DNA of 17,008 nucleotides from a bacterium. GTDB lineage: Bacteria; JAUVQV01; DATDCY01. Shown piece by piece: positions 7,227 through 14,203 of the stretch; position 1 is the first letter of the stretch, and each line of letters begins with the position of its first letter. The notes beneath the pieces were generated by a model that did no database searches, was not told where the DNA came from, and was given only the letters and a program-made list of their open reading frames with translations. The stretch is from positions 1-17,008 of the forward strand of contig DATDCY010000220.1 of assembly GCA_036524115.1 (NCBI GenBank), in the 5' to 3' direction. The position numbers and the translations under genes were made by a program.

Positions 7227-8275
7227 AGAAGCCCGCCGGAAAGACGACCCCGAAACACGATTTCCTGGAGGCCTGCCGCGGCCGCGCCGTGCGCCGCACG
7301 CCGGTCTGGATCATGCGCCAGGCCGGGCGGTACCAGCCGGAGTACCGCGCCATCCGCAAGAAGCACACGTTCATGCAGATGTGCAAGACGCCGGAGCTGG
7401 CGGCGCGGGTCACGCTGCTGCCGGTGGAGCAGCTCGGCGTCGACGCGGCGATCCTGTTCTCCGACATCCTCATCCCCGTCGAGGCGATGGGGGTGCCGGT
7501 CGAGTTCACCGAGAAGAAGGGCCCGGTGCTCGCGCGGCCGGTGCGCACCGCGCGCGACGTGGCGCGGCTGCGCGTGCCGGACCCGGCCGGGGAGATGCCG
7601 TTCGTCATGGAGGCGGTGCGGCTGATCCGCCGCGGGCTCGCCGGGAAGGTGCCGCTCATCGGTTTCTGCGGCGCCCCCTGGACGCTCGCCTCGTACATGG
7701 TCGAGGGCGGCGGCTCGAAGAGCTACGTCGAGATCAAGAAGCTGATGTTCGGCGCGCCCGAGGTCTACCGCGCGCTCATGGACAAGATCACCGCGACGGT
7801 CGCGGACTACCTCGTCGCGCAGGTCGAGGCCGGCGCCGAGGCGATCCAGCTCTTCGACTCCTGGGCCGGCGCGCTCTCGCCCCGCGACTACCGCACGCTC
7901 GCGGCGCCCTGGTCGGCGCGGATCATCCGGGCGGTGAAGAAGACGGGGGTGCCGGTGATCCACTTCGTGTACGACGGCGGCGGCGTGCTCGAGCAGGTGC
8001 GCGACACCGGCGCGGACGTGGTCGGCCTGGACTGGCGCGTGGACATCGACGTGGCGCGCAAGCGGCTCGGAGCGAAGACTGCGGTGCAGGGCAACCTCGA
8101 CCCCTGCTCGCTGTTCCTGCCGGAGCGGCAGCTGCGGGCGCGGGTGCGCGAGGTGCTGCGGGCGAACGCCGGGCAACCCGGGCACGTCTTCAACCTCGGC
8201 CACGGGATCCTGCCGCAGTGCTCGGTGCGCGCCGCGCGGGTGCTCGTCGACGAGGTCCACAAGTTCAAGCTCTAG
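7223..8275 (+). CDS. hemE: Uroporphyrinogen decarboxylase
   Basis: HemE converts uroporphyrinogen III to coproporphyrinogen III by removing four acetate carboxyls, in the cytoplasm and without cofactor. The 350-residue protein is of normal family length. It contains RQAGRY (32-37), the catalytic-site FSDIL with Asp81, GFCGAPWT (147-154), a Tyr/Gly-rich GGGSKSY segment, NLDP and the C-terminal NLGHGI. The start ATG 7223 overlaps the preceding stop (ATGA), with GAGGA at 7211-7215 seven bases upstream. Being coupled to an AhbD-like gene, it supplies coproporphyrinogen III, the precursor of that enzyme's substrate, within the same transcript. Confidence 0.96.
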   Translation: MKKPAGKTTPKHDFLEACRGRAVRRTPVWIMRQAGRYQPEYRAIRKKHTFMQMCKTPELAARVTLLPVEQLGVDAAILFSDILIPVEAMGVPVEFTEKKGPVLARPVRTARDVARLRVPDPAGEMPFVMEAVRLIRRGLAGKVPLIGFCGAPWTLASYMVEGGGSKSYVEIKKLMFGAPEVYRALMDKITATVADYLVAQVEAGAEAIQLFDSWAGALSPRDYRTLAAPWSARIIRAVKKTGVPVIHFVYDGGGVLEQVRDTGADVVGLDWRVDIDVARKRLGAKTAVQGNLDPCSLFLPERQLRARVREVLRANAGQPGHVFNLGHGILPQCSVRAARVLVDEVHKFKL

Positions 8276-8329
8276 GACGGCGTGCCAGCCGCCGAACCGG
8301 CGCCGATCGGTACTCGACGCGAGCGCGTT

Positions 8330-8375
8330 CCCGTGCCGGGCAACGGCCCGGCGGCGCCTGTTCCCTTCCGTCTCT
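8330..8375. repeat. Outer inverted repeat, left copy
   Basis: The segment from CCCGTGCCGGGC to CTTCCGTCTC matches the reverse complement of 8741-8784 almost throughout, including CCCGTGCCGGGC, GCCTGTTC and CTTCCGTCTC. A further partial direct copy (GGCCCGGGGGCGCCTGTGAACGG) is at 8619-8641. Confidence 0.7.
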
Positions 8376-8392
8376 CACACGTTCTCGTGTCC

Positions 8393-8586
8393 GCGGGGGC
8401 GGGGCGGTGCCGTGCGGCCGCGTCGTTACGCGCTCGACCTGGGCCTGTCCGGCCCTCCGCTCGAAACGCATAACTCGCCCCTGCGGGGCTCAAACAATGC
8501 GTTTCGCCCTTCGGGACGCTCCGGTCCGGCCGCCCAGGTTCCCTCGCGCTCCACCATGCGTCCGCCCGTCACCGCCCCGCCCCCGC
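8393..8586. repeat. Long imperfect palindrome (~194 bases)
   Basis: The outer arms GCGGGGGCGGGGCGGTG (8393-8409) and their complement (8570-8586) pair perfectly over 17 bases. Further matches continue inward (for example CCTGGGC on the left against GCCCAGG on the right). The innermost arms are CGAAACGCAT (8462-8471) and ATGCGTTTCG (8498-8507), enclosing a GCCCC-TGC-GGGGC hairpin. It would extrude as a large cruciform or fold as a long RNA stem. Confidence 0.75.
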
Positions 8587-8646
8587 TCGGGCATGTGCGA
8601 CTTCGTCAACAGGGATCCGGCCCGGGGGCGCCTGTGAACGGTCATA

Positions 8647-8690
8647 ATGCGCCGGCCGCCAGTTGTGGCGGCTGAGTGTGGCCGGCGCAT
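8647..8690. repeat. Stem-loop with 11-base perfect arms
   Basis: ATGCGCCGGCC (8647-8657) pairs with GGCCGGCGCAT (8680-8690). An alternative inner pairing is CCGCC/GGCGG. There is no T-run after it, so it is not a standard terminator. Confidence 0.7.
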
Positions 8691-8740
8691 CGACAGTCGA
8701 GCAGCTGATGAGTGCTCTCGCGGACTGAACGCAGCAGGGC

Positions 8741-8784
8741 GAGACGGAAGTGAACAGGCGTCCCCGGGCTGGAGCCCGGCACGG
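8741..8784. repeat. Outer inverted repeat, right copy
   Basis: This is the reverse-complement partner of 8330-8375. It also holds its own hairpin, CCGGGCT-GG-AGCCCGG (8764-8779). Confidence 0.7.
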
Positions 8785-8892
8785 GCACCTGCTCGTCGCG
8801 GCGAACAGCGGACGGAGCACCGCGGGTTCCCAGCGACAAGGCGCCGGCGAGCGCACGCAGACGCGCAACGGCTCACAGTGTAAGATGATCAG

Positions 8893-9870
8893 ATGACAGA
8901 GAACGGACCCAACGTCGTCCTGCTGCTGAACATGGGCGGACCGGACTCCGAAGCCGCGGTCGCGCCGTTCCTCACCAACCTGTTCCTCGACCCCGAGATC
9001 CTCCCCCTGCCGCTGCCCGGCCCCCTGCGCAGCTTCGTGGCGCGGCGCATCGCGGCCGGGCGCGCGCCGAAGGTGATCCCCCGCTACCGCCTGCTCGGCG
9101 GGAAGTCGCCGCAGGGCGAGTTGACGGCGCGGCAAGCCACCGCCCTCGAGGCAGCCCTCAACGCCGGGGGCGGCGGGCGCTGGCGCGTGCTCGTCGCGAT
9201 GCGCTACTGGCACCCCTTCATCGAGGAGGCGGTCGAGGAGGCGGCGGCGCTGCGCCCCGCGCGGCTCGTCGCGCTCTCGCTCTACCCGCACTACTCGCGC
9301 GCCGTGGGCGGCAGCAGCATCGGCGAGCTGCACCGGGCTCTGCGGCTGCGCCCGGTCGGCTGCCGCGTCTCCGTGGTCGACCAGTTCTTCCGCCATCCGC
9401 TCTTCCTCCAGGCGCACGCCGCGCGGATCGCGGCCGCGCTCGCGCAGTTCGCCGGCGGGGGCCGCGACGCGTTCGTGCTGTTCTCGGCGCACAATCTCCC
9501 GGAAAAGCTCATCCGGCGGGGCGACCCCTACCTCGACCAGGTCCGGGCGACCGTCGAGGGGCTGCTGCCGGCGATCGGCGCGCGCCCCTGGGAGCTGGCC
9601 TTCCAGAGCCGCTCCGGGCCCGTGAAGTGGCTGGCGCCGGAGGTCGCCGAGACGCTGCGGGAGCTCGCCGCCGCGGGGCGCCGGCAGGTGCTCATGGTGC
9701 CGCTCTCCTTCGTCTCGGACCAGATCGAGACGCTCTACGAGATCGACCTGCTCTACGCGCAGGAGGCGCAGCGCGCGGGCGTCGAGTTCCGGCGCACGCC
9801 GGCCTTCAACGACGCGCCGGACTTCATCGCGCTGCTGGAAGCGCTCGTGCGCCAGGCCGCAGGCCGCTGA
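8893..9870 (+). CDS. hemH: Ferrochelatase (coproporphyrin or protoporphyrin type)
   Basis: It inserts Fe(II) into a porphyrin. The 325-residue protein shows LLNMGGPDS at the start, GGKSP (69-73), MRYWHPF (103-109), the catalytic His200 in LFSAHNLPEK, QSRSGPVKWLAPEV, and the conserved Glu279 in SDQIETLYEID. Sequence alone does not tell me whether it uses protoporphyrin IX or coproporphyrin III. The neighbouring AhbD-like gene and the lack of a coproporphyrinogen decarboxylase here favour coproporphyrin III. ATG 8893 is the first good start; no Shine-Dalgarno sequence precedes it, and a TAAGAT at 8881-8886 could be a -10 box giving a nearly leaderless mRNA. The gene is cut off from hemE by the repeat region. 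Confidence 0.93.
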   Translation: MTENGPNVVLLLNMGGPDSEAAVAPFLTNLFLDPEILPLPLPGPLRSFVARRIAAGRAPKVIPRYRLLGGKSPQGELTARQATALEAALNAGGGGRWRVLVAMRYWHPFIEEAVEEAAALRPARLVALSLYPHYSRAVGGSSIGELHRALRLRPVGCRVSVVDQFFRHPLFLQAHAARIAAALAQFAGGGRDAFVLFSAHNLPEKLIRRGDPYLDQVRATVEGLLPAIGARPWELAFQSRSGPVKWLAPEVAETLRELAAAGRRQVLMVPLSFVSDQIETLYEIDLLYAQEAQRAGVEFRRTPAFNDAPDFIALLEALVRQAAGR

Positions 9871-9931
9871 TACGGGGCGAGTGCCCGGCGGGAGAGCGCT
9901 GCCAGGCGGTGCTTCCCGGCGGGCGCTCCCA

Positions 9932-9985
9932 CAAGGGGGGCGCGCCGCCTCCCTTATGGCGCGGCTCTCGCCGCTGTCACCCCCC
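9932..9985. repeat. Third, diverged copy of the 51-base double-hairpin repeat
   Basis: Its second half, GGCGCGGCTCTCGCCGCTGTCACCCCC, matches copies 5574-5624 and 5674-5724 with one extra base. The first half (AAGGGGGGCGCGCCGCCTCCCTT) is diverged but still forms a G-run/C-run hairpin. It lies in the 245-base gap between hemH and the MarR gene, where nothing else except the promoter is recognised. Confidence 0.65.
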
Positions 9986-10080
9986 TCTGGCAATCGCGTT
10001 CCGTGCATTCCTCGCCGTGCGCATGCCGCAGGCTCGCGTACGGCTCTGAGCGGCCTGCCGTGCCCGTCCGAGCGGAGGGG

Positions 10081-10109
10081 TTGACAGGAAGAATTCGGCG
10101 TACTATATG
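10081..10109 (+). promoter_or_regulatory. Sigma-70-type promoter of the MarR gene
   Basis: A perfect -35 TTGACA (10081-10086) is 17 bases from TATATG (10104-10109). Transcription would start near 10116, which is an in-frame ATG, so the message may be leaderless. TACTAT at 10101-10106 is an alternative -10 with a short spacer. Confidence 0.65.
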
Positions 10110-10129
10110 TTCGGTATGCGAACTGTTCG
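10109..10129. promoter_or_regulatory. Candidate MarR operator overlapping the promoter
   Basis: GTTCG-GTATG-CGAAC (10109-10123) is a perfect inverted repeat lying over the -10 box and predicted transcription start. A further GTTCG follows at 10125-10129 and TTCG precedes at 10094-10097. MarR proteins commonly autoregulate through such sites. Confidence 0.45.
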
Positions 10130-10595
10130 TGCGTCGTCAGCCGGCGGCGACCGCAGCGTGGCCGAGCTCGAGGCGCTCTTCCCGGACATCATCCGCGTGA
10201 TGAGCGGCGTGCGCGAGGTCGTCCACCGCGGCCTCGACCTGACGTACAACCAGTACAAGACGCTGGCCGCGCTGCGCGCCGGCGGCGGGCTGACGCTGGA
10301 CGCGCTGCGCCGGGAGTTGCACGTCGCCGCGAGCACGGCCTCGGAGATGGTCGAGCGGCTCGTGCGCCTCGGCCTGGTGCGCCGCACGGTGCCGGCCGAG
10401 AACCGGCGCACCCTGCGGCTGGAGGTCTCCCCGCGCGGCGAGCGCTACCTCGCCGGGCTGGAGCACAACCTCATCGACAACTACCGCCGGCTCCTTGCCG
10501 AGCTGGCACCCCGGGAGCGCGAGCGGCTGCTCGAGGCCTTCCGGGCGATCCTGGACGTCCTCGGGGGCCGCGCATCCGGCCGCCCCGGGGCGTGA
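10116..10595 (+). CDS. MarR-family transcriptional regulator
   Basis: The 159-residue protein (162 if ATG 10107 is used) has the MarR winged-helix fold. There is an N-terminal dimerisation helix, then from about residue 45 YNQYKTLAAL, the recognition region LDALRRELHVAASTASEMVERL, the wing GLVRRTVPAENRRTLRLEVSPRGERYL, and C-terminal helices ending in LLEAFRAILDVLG. ATG 10116 is chosen because ATG 10107 overlaps the -10 box; neither has a Shine-Dalgarno sequence. It lies between hemH and a porphyrinogen oxidase gene, 31 bases ahead of the latter, so it probably controls its own transcription and that of the oxidase. The ligand is unknown; a porphyrin, heme or oxidative signal is a guess from context. 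Confidence 0.88.
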   Translation: MRTVRASSAGGDRSVAELEALFPDIIRVMSGVREVVHRGLDLTYNQYKTLAALRAGGGLTLDALRRELHVAASTASEMVERLVRLGLVRRTVPAENRRTLRLEVSPRGERYLAGLEHNLIDNYRRLLAELAPRERERLLEAFRAILDVLGGRASGRPGA

Positions 10596-10626
10596 GCCGC
10601 GGCGCAGGGGCCGCAGGAGGAAGCAG

Positions 10627-11835
10627 ATGGAACGGACCGAGGTCATCGTCGTCGGCGGGGGGATCAGCGGGATCGCCTTCGCGTGGAAGGCCGCGCAGGC
10701 CGGCCGCTCCGTGCTGCTGCTCGAGGGCGGGACGCGGACCGGCGGCTGCTTCCACTCGCACCGCGCCCCCGATGGCTACTGGTACGAGCTGGGCGCGCAC
10801 ACGACCTACAACAGCTACGGCGGCTTCCTCGAGATCGCCGCCGGCAGCGGCGCGGCCGCGCAGCTGGTGCAGCGCGGACCGGCACGCGCGCACTTCGGCT
10901 ACCTGCGCGACGGCGCCTACGCCTGGATGACGCCGCCGAAGCTCCTGACCCGCTTCAACTGGCTCGAGATCGCGCTGCACGGCCCGATCGGCATCCTGCG
11001 GGGGAAGCGGGGACGCACCATGGCCCAGTACTACGGCGGCCTGCTCGGGCCCGGGAACTACGCGCGCTGGCTCAAGCCGTTCCTCGCGGCGGTGCCCTCC
11101 CAGGACGCCGACGAGTTCCCGGCGGAGGGCCCGGGCTCGCTCTTCAAGAAGCGCCCGCGCGCCGAGCAGTACCCCCGCAGCTTCGGCTTCGCCGGCGGCC
11201 TGCAGACGGTCTGCGACCTGGCGCTGCGCGTGCCCGGCATCCGGGTCGAGACGGGCGCGCAGGTCGCGCGCCTCGCCCCGGCGGCGGACGGCTTCGTCGC
11301 GACCACCGCGGACGGCCGCTCCTTCGCGGCGCCGGTGGCCGCCGTGGCGGCGCCGATCGACGCGGCCGCGACGATTCTCGCGGCCGACTTCCCGGAGCTG
11401 GGCCGGGCGCTCGCCCCGGTGAAGACCGTGGCCGTCGAGAGCCTCGGCGTGACGCTGCCCCGCGCCCGCTGCTGGATGCCCGAGTGCGCGTTCGTCATCC
11501 CGTCGGCCGACCTCTTCCATTCCGCGGTGACCCGCGACCCGTTCCCGGATCCGGAGCGGCGCTCCTTCACGTTCCACTTCCGCGGCGGGGTTCCGCGGGG
11601 GGACCAGCTGCGCCGCATGGCCGAGGTCCTGCGCTGCGCGGTCGACGAGCTGGGCGAGCCGCAGGCGCGCCGCGCGATACTCCCCTCCCCGGTCCTCGGC
11701 CACGACCGCGTCGTCGCCGATCTGGACCGCGCGCTCGCCGGCCGCCGGCTGGCGCTCACGGGGAACTACTTCCAGGGGCTCGCGATCGAGGACTGCGTCC
11801 AGCGCTCCTTCGCCGAGTTCCAGCGGGTGGGCTGA
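10627..11835 (+). CDS. HemG/HemY-type FAD-dependent porphyrinogen oxidase
   Basis: The 402-residue protein starts at ATG 10627, six bases after AGGAGG (10615-10620). It has an N-terminal FAD-binding Rossmann motif, VVGGGISG (8-15) with the ribose-binding Glu33 in LLLEGG, and RTGGC. The middle resembles the substrate domain of protoporphyrinogen or coproporphyrinogen III oxidases (KPFLAAVPSQDADEFPAEGP, SFGFAGGLQTVCDLAL). The C-terminus, TGNYFQGLAIEDC, matches the family's second FAD motif. These enzymes take six electrons from a porphyrinogen to give the porphyrin. Beside hemH and hemE it is most likely the coproporphyrinogen oxidase (CgoX) or protoporphyrinogen oxidase (PgoX). It is shorter than typical members (about 450-480). 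Other FAD amine-oxidase-like roles are possible. Confidence 0.8.
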   Translation: MERTEVIVVGGGISGIAFAWKAAQAGRSVLLLEGGTRTGGCFHSHRAPDGYWYELGAHTTYNSYGGFLEIAAGSGAAAQLVQRGPARAHFGYLRDGAYAWMTPPKLLTRFNWLEIALHGPIGILRGKRGRTMAQYYGGLLGPGNYARWLKPFLAAVPSQDADEFPAEGPGSLFKKRPRAEQYPRSFGFAGGLQTVCDLALRVPGIRVETGAQVARLAPAADGFVATTADGRSFAAPVAAVAAPIDAAATILAADFPELGRALAPVKTVAVESLGVTLPRARCWMPECAFVIPSADLFHSAVTRDPFPDPERRSFTFHFRGGVPRGDQLRRMAEVLRCAVDELGEPQARRAILPSPVLGHDRVVADLDRALAGRRLALTGNYFQGLAIEDCVQRSFAEFQRVG

Positions 11836-11867
11836 GCGCCCGCGCTCGCATTCCCGACACAAATGCC

Positions 11868-11896
11868 TTGCCGTCGACCGGACAAATGCGTAGAAT
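11868..11896 (+). promoter_or_regulatory. Sigma-70-type promoter of argF
   Basis: TTGCCG (11868-11873) is 17 bases from TAGAAT (11891-11896), a near-consensus -10. The direct repeat ACAAATGC at 11859-11866 and 11882-11889 straddles the -35 box and might be a regulator site. It does not look like the usual ArgR box. Confidence 0.6.
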
Positions 11897-11927
11897 TCCG
11901 GTTTTCCAAGGGGAAAGGACGACAGGG

Positions 11928-12860
11928 GTGAAGAAGGACTTTCTCTCGATTCTCGACCTGTCCGCCGCCGAACTGCGGCGGATCGTCGAGGAGGCGCTGC
12001 GCCTCAAGCGCGCGCACCGGGCGGGGCGGCGCAACCAGCGTCTGGCCGGCAAGACCCTGGGCCTGCTCTTCCTGAAGCCCTCGACGCGCACGCGCATCTC
12101 GTTCCAGGCCGGGATGACGCAGCTCGGCGGCTCGAGCGTCGCGCTCAACCCGGGCGAGATCCAGCTCCACCGCGGCGAGACGCTCGAGGACACCGCCCGC
12201 GTCGTCTCGCGCTTCCTCGACGGGATCGTCATCCGGACCTTCGCCCACGCCGAGATCGAGGCCTGGGCCGCGGCCGCCTCCATCCCCGTCATCAACGGCC
12301 TCTCCGACTTCTCGCACCCCTGCCAGATCCTCGCCGACCTGCTCACCATCCGCGAGGTGCGCGGCTCGCTCCAGCGGCTGCGGGTCGCGTACATCGGCGA
12401 CGGCAACAACGTCGCCCACTCCTGGATCCTGGCCGCCGGGATGCTCGGCATCGACTTCGTCCTCGCCGCCCCCGCCGGCTACGACCCGGACCCCGGCGTG
12501 CTCGCGGCGGCGGCGAACCTCTGGAAGGGCCGCGGCGAGCCGCCGCGCGTGGTGCGCGACCCCGCCGAGGCGGCGGCCGGCGCGCACTTCCTCTACACCG
12601 ACGTCTGGACGAGCATGGGCCAGGAGGCCGAGACCAAGCGGCGGCTCAAGGCCTTCCGCGGCTACCAGATCGACGCGAAGCTCCTCGCCCGCGCCCGCCG
12701 CGGCGCCGGCGTGCTCCACTGCCTCCCCGCCCACCGCGGCGAGGAGATCGCCGCCGAGGTCATCGACGGGCCGCAGTCGCTCGTCTTCGACCAGGCGGAA
12801 AACCGGCTGCACGCGCAGAAGGCGCTGCTCGTGCGCCTGCTGGGCCGCGCTCGGTCCTGA
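11928..12860 (+). CDS. argF: Ornithine carbamoyltransferase
   Basis: It joins carbamoyl phosphate and ornithine to make citrulline, in the cytoplasm. The 310-residue protein has the carbamoyl-phosphate motif STRTR (52-56), HRGE (81-84), HPCQ (130-133), DVWTSMGQE (225-233) and the ornithine/catalytic loop HCLPAHRGEE (263-272). All are typical of anabolic ArgF, and the length is normal. The start is GTG 11928, eight bases after AAAGGA (11914-11919). It heads an argF-argG-argH run and has its own promoter. Confidence 0.96.
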   Translation: MKKDFLSILDLSAAELRRIVEEALRLKRAHRAGRRNQRLAGKTLGLLFLKPSTRTRISFQAGMTQLGGSSVALNPGEIQLHRGETLEDTARVVSRFLDGIVIRTFAHAEIEAWAAAASIPVINGLSDFSHPCQILADLLTIREVRGSLQRLRVAYIGDGNNVAHSWILAAGMLGIDFVLAAPAGYDPDPGVLAAAANLWKGRGEPPRVVRDPAEAAAGAHFLYTDVWTSMGQEAETKRRLKAFRGYQIDAKLLARARRGAGVLHCLPAHRGEEIAAEVIDGPQSLVFDQAENRLHAQKALLVRLLGRARS

Positions 12861-12908
12861 GTGGGCACGAGCGAGAGCAACCGGCCGGCACAGGAATCGC
12901 AAGTCGCT

Positions 12909-12933
12909 GGGGACGGAATTCGATTCCGTCCCC
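12909..12933. repeat. Perfect 11-base hairpin between argF and argG
   Basis: GGGGACGGAAT (12909-12919), a TCG loop and ATTCCGTCCCC (12923-12933). No T-run follows, so it is not a classic terminator. The GGGGACGGAATT...CCGTCCCC form is, from memory, a frequent repeat near Y1 (REP-associated) transposases in deltaproteobacteria; this is unverified. Confidence 0.75.
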
Positions 12934-12962
12934 CAAGGAACGGGTGACGGGAGACTGACTCG

Positions 12963-14183
12963 ATGGCGAAGACCAAGCGACCGAAGATCGTCCTGGCGTA
13001 CTCCGGGGGACTCGACACCTCCGTGATCATCCCCTGGCTGGGCGAGACGTACGGCTACGACGTGGTGGCCTTCATCGCCGACCTCGGGCAGGAGGAGGAC
13101 CTGCGCGCCATCCGCGCCAAGGCGCTGAAGACCGGCGCGGTGAAGGCGATCGTGCGCGACCTGCGCCGGGAGTTCGCGGAGCAGTACGTCCTGCCGGCGC
13201 TGCAGGCCGGCGCGCAGTACGAGGGCAAGTACCTCATGGCCACCGCGCTCGGGCGGCCGCTGATCGCCAAGCACCTCTGCGAGATCGCCGCGGCCGAGGG
13301 GGCGGTGGCCGTCGCCCACGGCTCGACGGGCAAGGGCAACGACCAGGTGCGCTTCGACGTCTCGGTCATGGCGCTGGCGCCGCACCTGAAGATCGTCGCC
13401 CCGGTGCGCGAGTGGGAGTTCACGAGCCGCGACCAGGAGATCGAGTACGCCGCGGCGCGCGGCATCCCCGTGCCGGTGACCAAGAAGAAGCCGTACAGCC
13501 TCGACAAGAACCTCTGGGGCATCTCGATCGAGTGCGGCGTGCTCGAGGACCCGTGGGTGGCGCCGCCGGAGGACATCTACTCGCTCACCCGGCTGCCGCG
13601 CAAGGCGCCGGCGCGGGCGGAGGAGGTCGTGATCGGCTTCGAGCGCGGCGTCCCGGTCGCGCTCAACGGCAAGAGGCGCGACCTTGTCCCGCTCATCGTC
13701 GAGCTCAACCGCGTCGGCGGCCGCCACGGGGTCGGCGTCACCGACCTCGTCGAGAACCGCCTCGTCGGCATCAAGTCGCGCGAGATCTACGAGGCCCCCG
13801 GCGGGACGATCCTGCACGCGGCGCACCGCGAACTCGAGGCGCTGGTGCTCGATCGGGAGATGCTCCACACCAAGCAGACGCTCGTCACGCGCTACTCGGA
13901 GATGGTCTACTACGGCTGGTGGTTCTCGCCGCTGCGCGAGGCGCTCGACGCCTTCGTCGCGGTGTCGCAGCGCAACGTCAGCGGCGAGGTGCGGCTCTCG
14001 CTCTACAAGGGCTCCTGCCGGCCGCTGGCGCGCCGCTCGCCCTTCTCGCTCTACGACCGCAACCTCGCGACCTACGAGGCGAGCGACACCTTCGACCACA
14101 AGGCGGGCGCGGCGTTCACCAAGCTCTGGGGCCTGCCGCTGAAGATCCAGGGGCGCGTCGCGCAGCGCGCCGCGAAGAAGTAG
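12963..14183 (+). CDS. argG: Argininosuccinate synthase
   Basis: It condenses citrulline and aspartate with ATP to give argininosuccinate. The 406-residue protein is of normal length. It has the N-type ATP-pyrophosphatase loop AYSGGLDTS (12-20), the citrulline/aspartate-site motif GSTGKGNDQVRF (120-131), and the C-terminal conserved KGSCRPLARRSPFSLYD and DTFDHKAGAAFTKLWGLP. ATG 12963 is preceded by GGGAGA at 12949-12954, eight bases upstream. It lies 102 bases after argF, separated by a hairpin repeat, and 20 bases before argH. Confidence 0.97.
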   Translation: MAKTKRPKIVLAYSGGLDTSVIIPWLGETYGYDVVAFIADLGQEEDLRAIRAKALKTGAVKAIVRDLRREFAEQYVLPALQAGAQYEGKYLMATALGRPLIAKHLCEIAAAEGAVAVAHGSTGKGNDQVRFDVSVMALAPHLKIVAPVREWEFTSRDQEIEYAAARGIPVPVTKKKPYSLDKNLWGISIECGVLEDPWVAPPEDIYSLTRLPRKAPARAEEVVIGFERGVPVALNGKRRDLVPLIVELNRVGGRHGVGVTDLVENRLVGIKSREIYEAPGGTILHAAHRELEALVLDREMLHTKQTLVTRYSEMVYYGWWFSPLREALDAFVAVSQRNVSGEVRLSLYKGSCRPLARRSPFSLYDRNLATYEASDTFDHKAGAAFTKLWGLPLKIQGRVAQRAAKK

Positions 14184-14203
14184 CGCGGGGCGGGCGCACG
14201 GCC

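Larger units (their letters stand above)
8276..8892. other. Gene-free, repeat-filled intergenic region between hemE and hemH
   Basis: I see no convincing gene in these 617 bases. Short open frames exist on both strands but are made of palindromic repeat sequence and lack ribosome sites. The stretch holds a nested set of inverted repeats (8330-8784), a stem-loop at 8647-8690, and about 100 bases of plain GC-rich sequence before hemH. Confidence 0.7.

Noticed and set aside
8282-8883. Several short open frames on both strands between hemE and hemH
   Set aside because: They are built from inverted-repeat sequence, lack ribosome sites and have no family resemblance.
10107-10115. ATG 10107 as the MarR start
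   Set aside because: It overlaps the proposed -10 box TATATG and has no ribosome site; ATG 10116 fits the predicted transcription start better, though this remains an inference.
12909-12933. Hairpin as a terminator of argF
   Set aside because: The stem is strong, but CCAAGG follows instead of a T-run, so intrinsic termination is unlikely.
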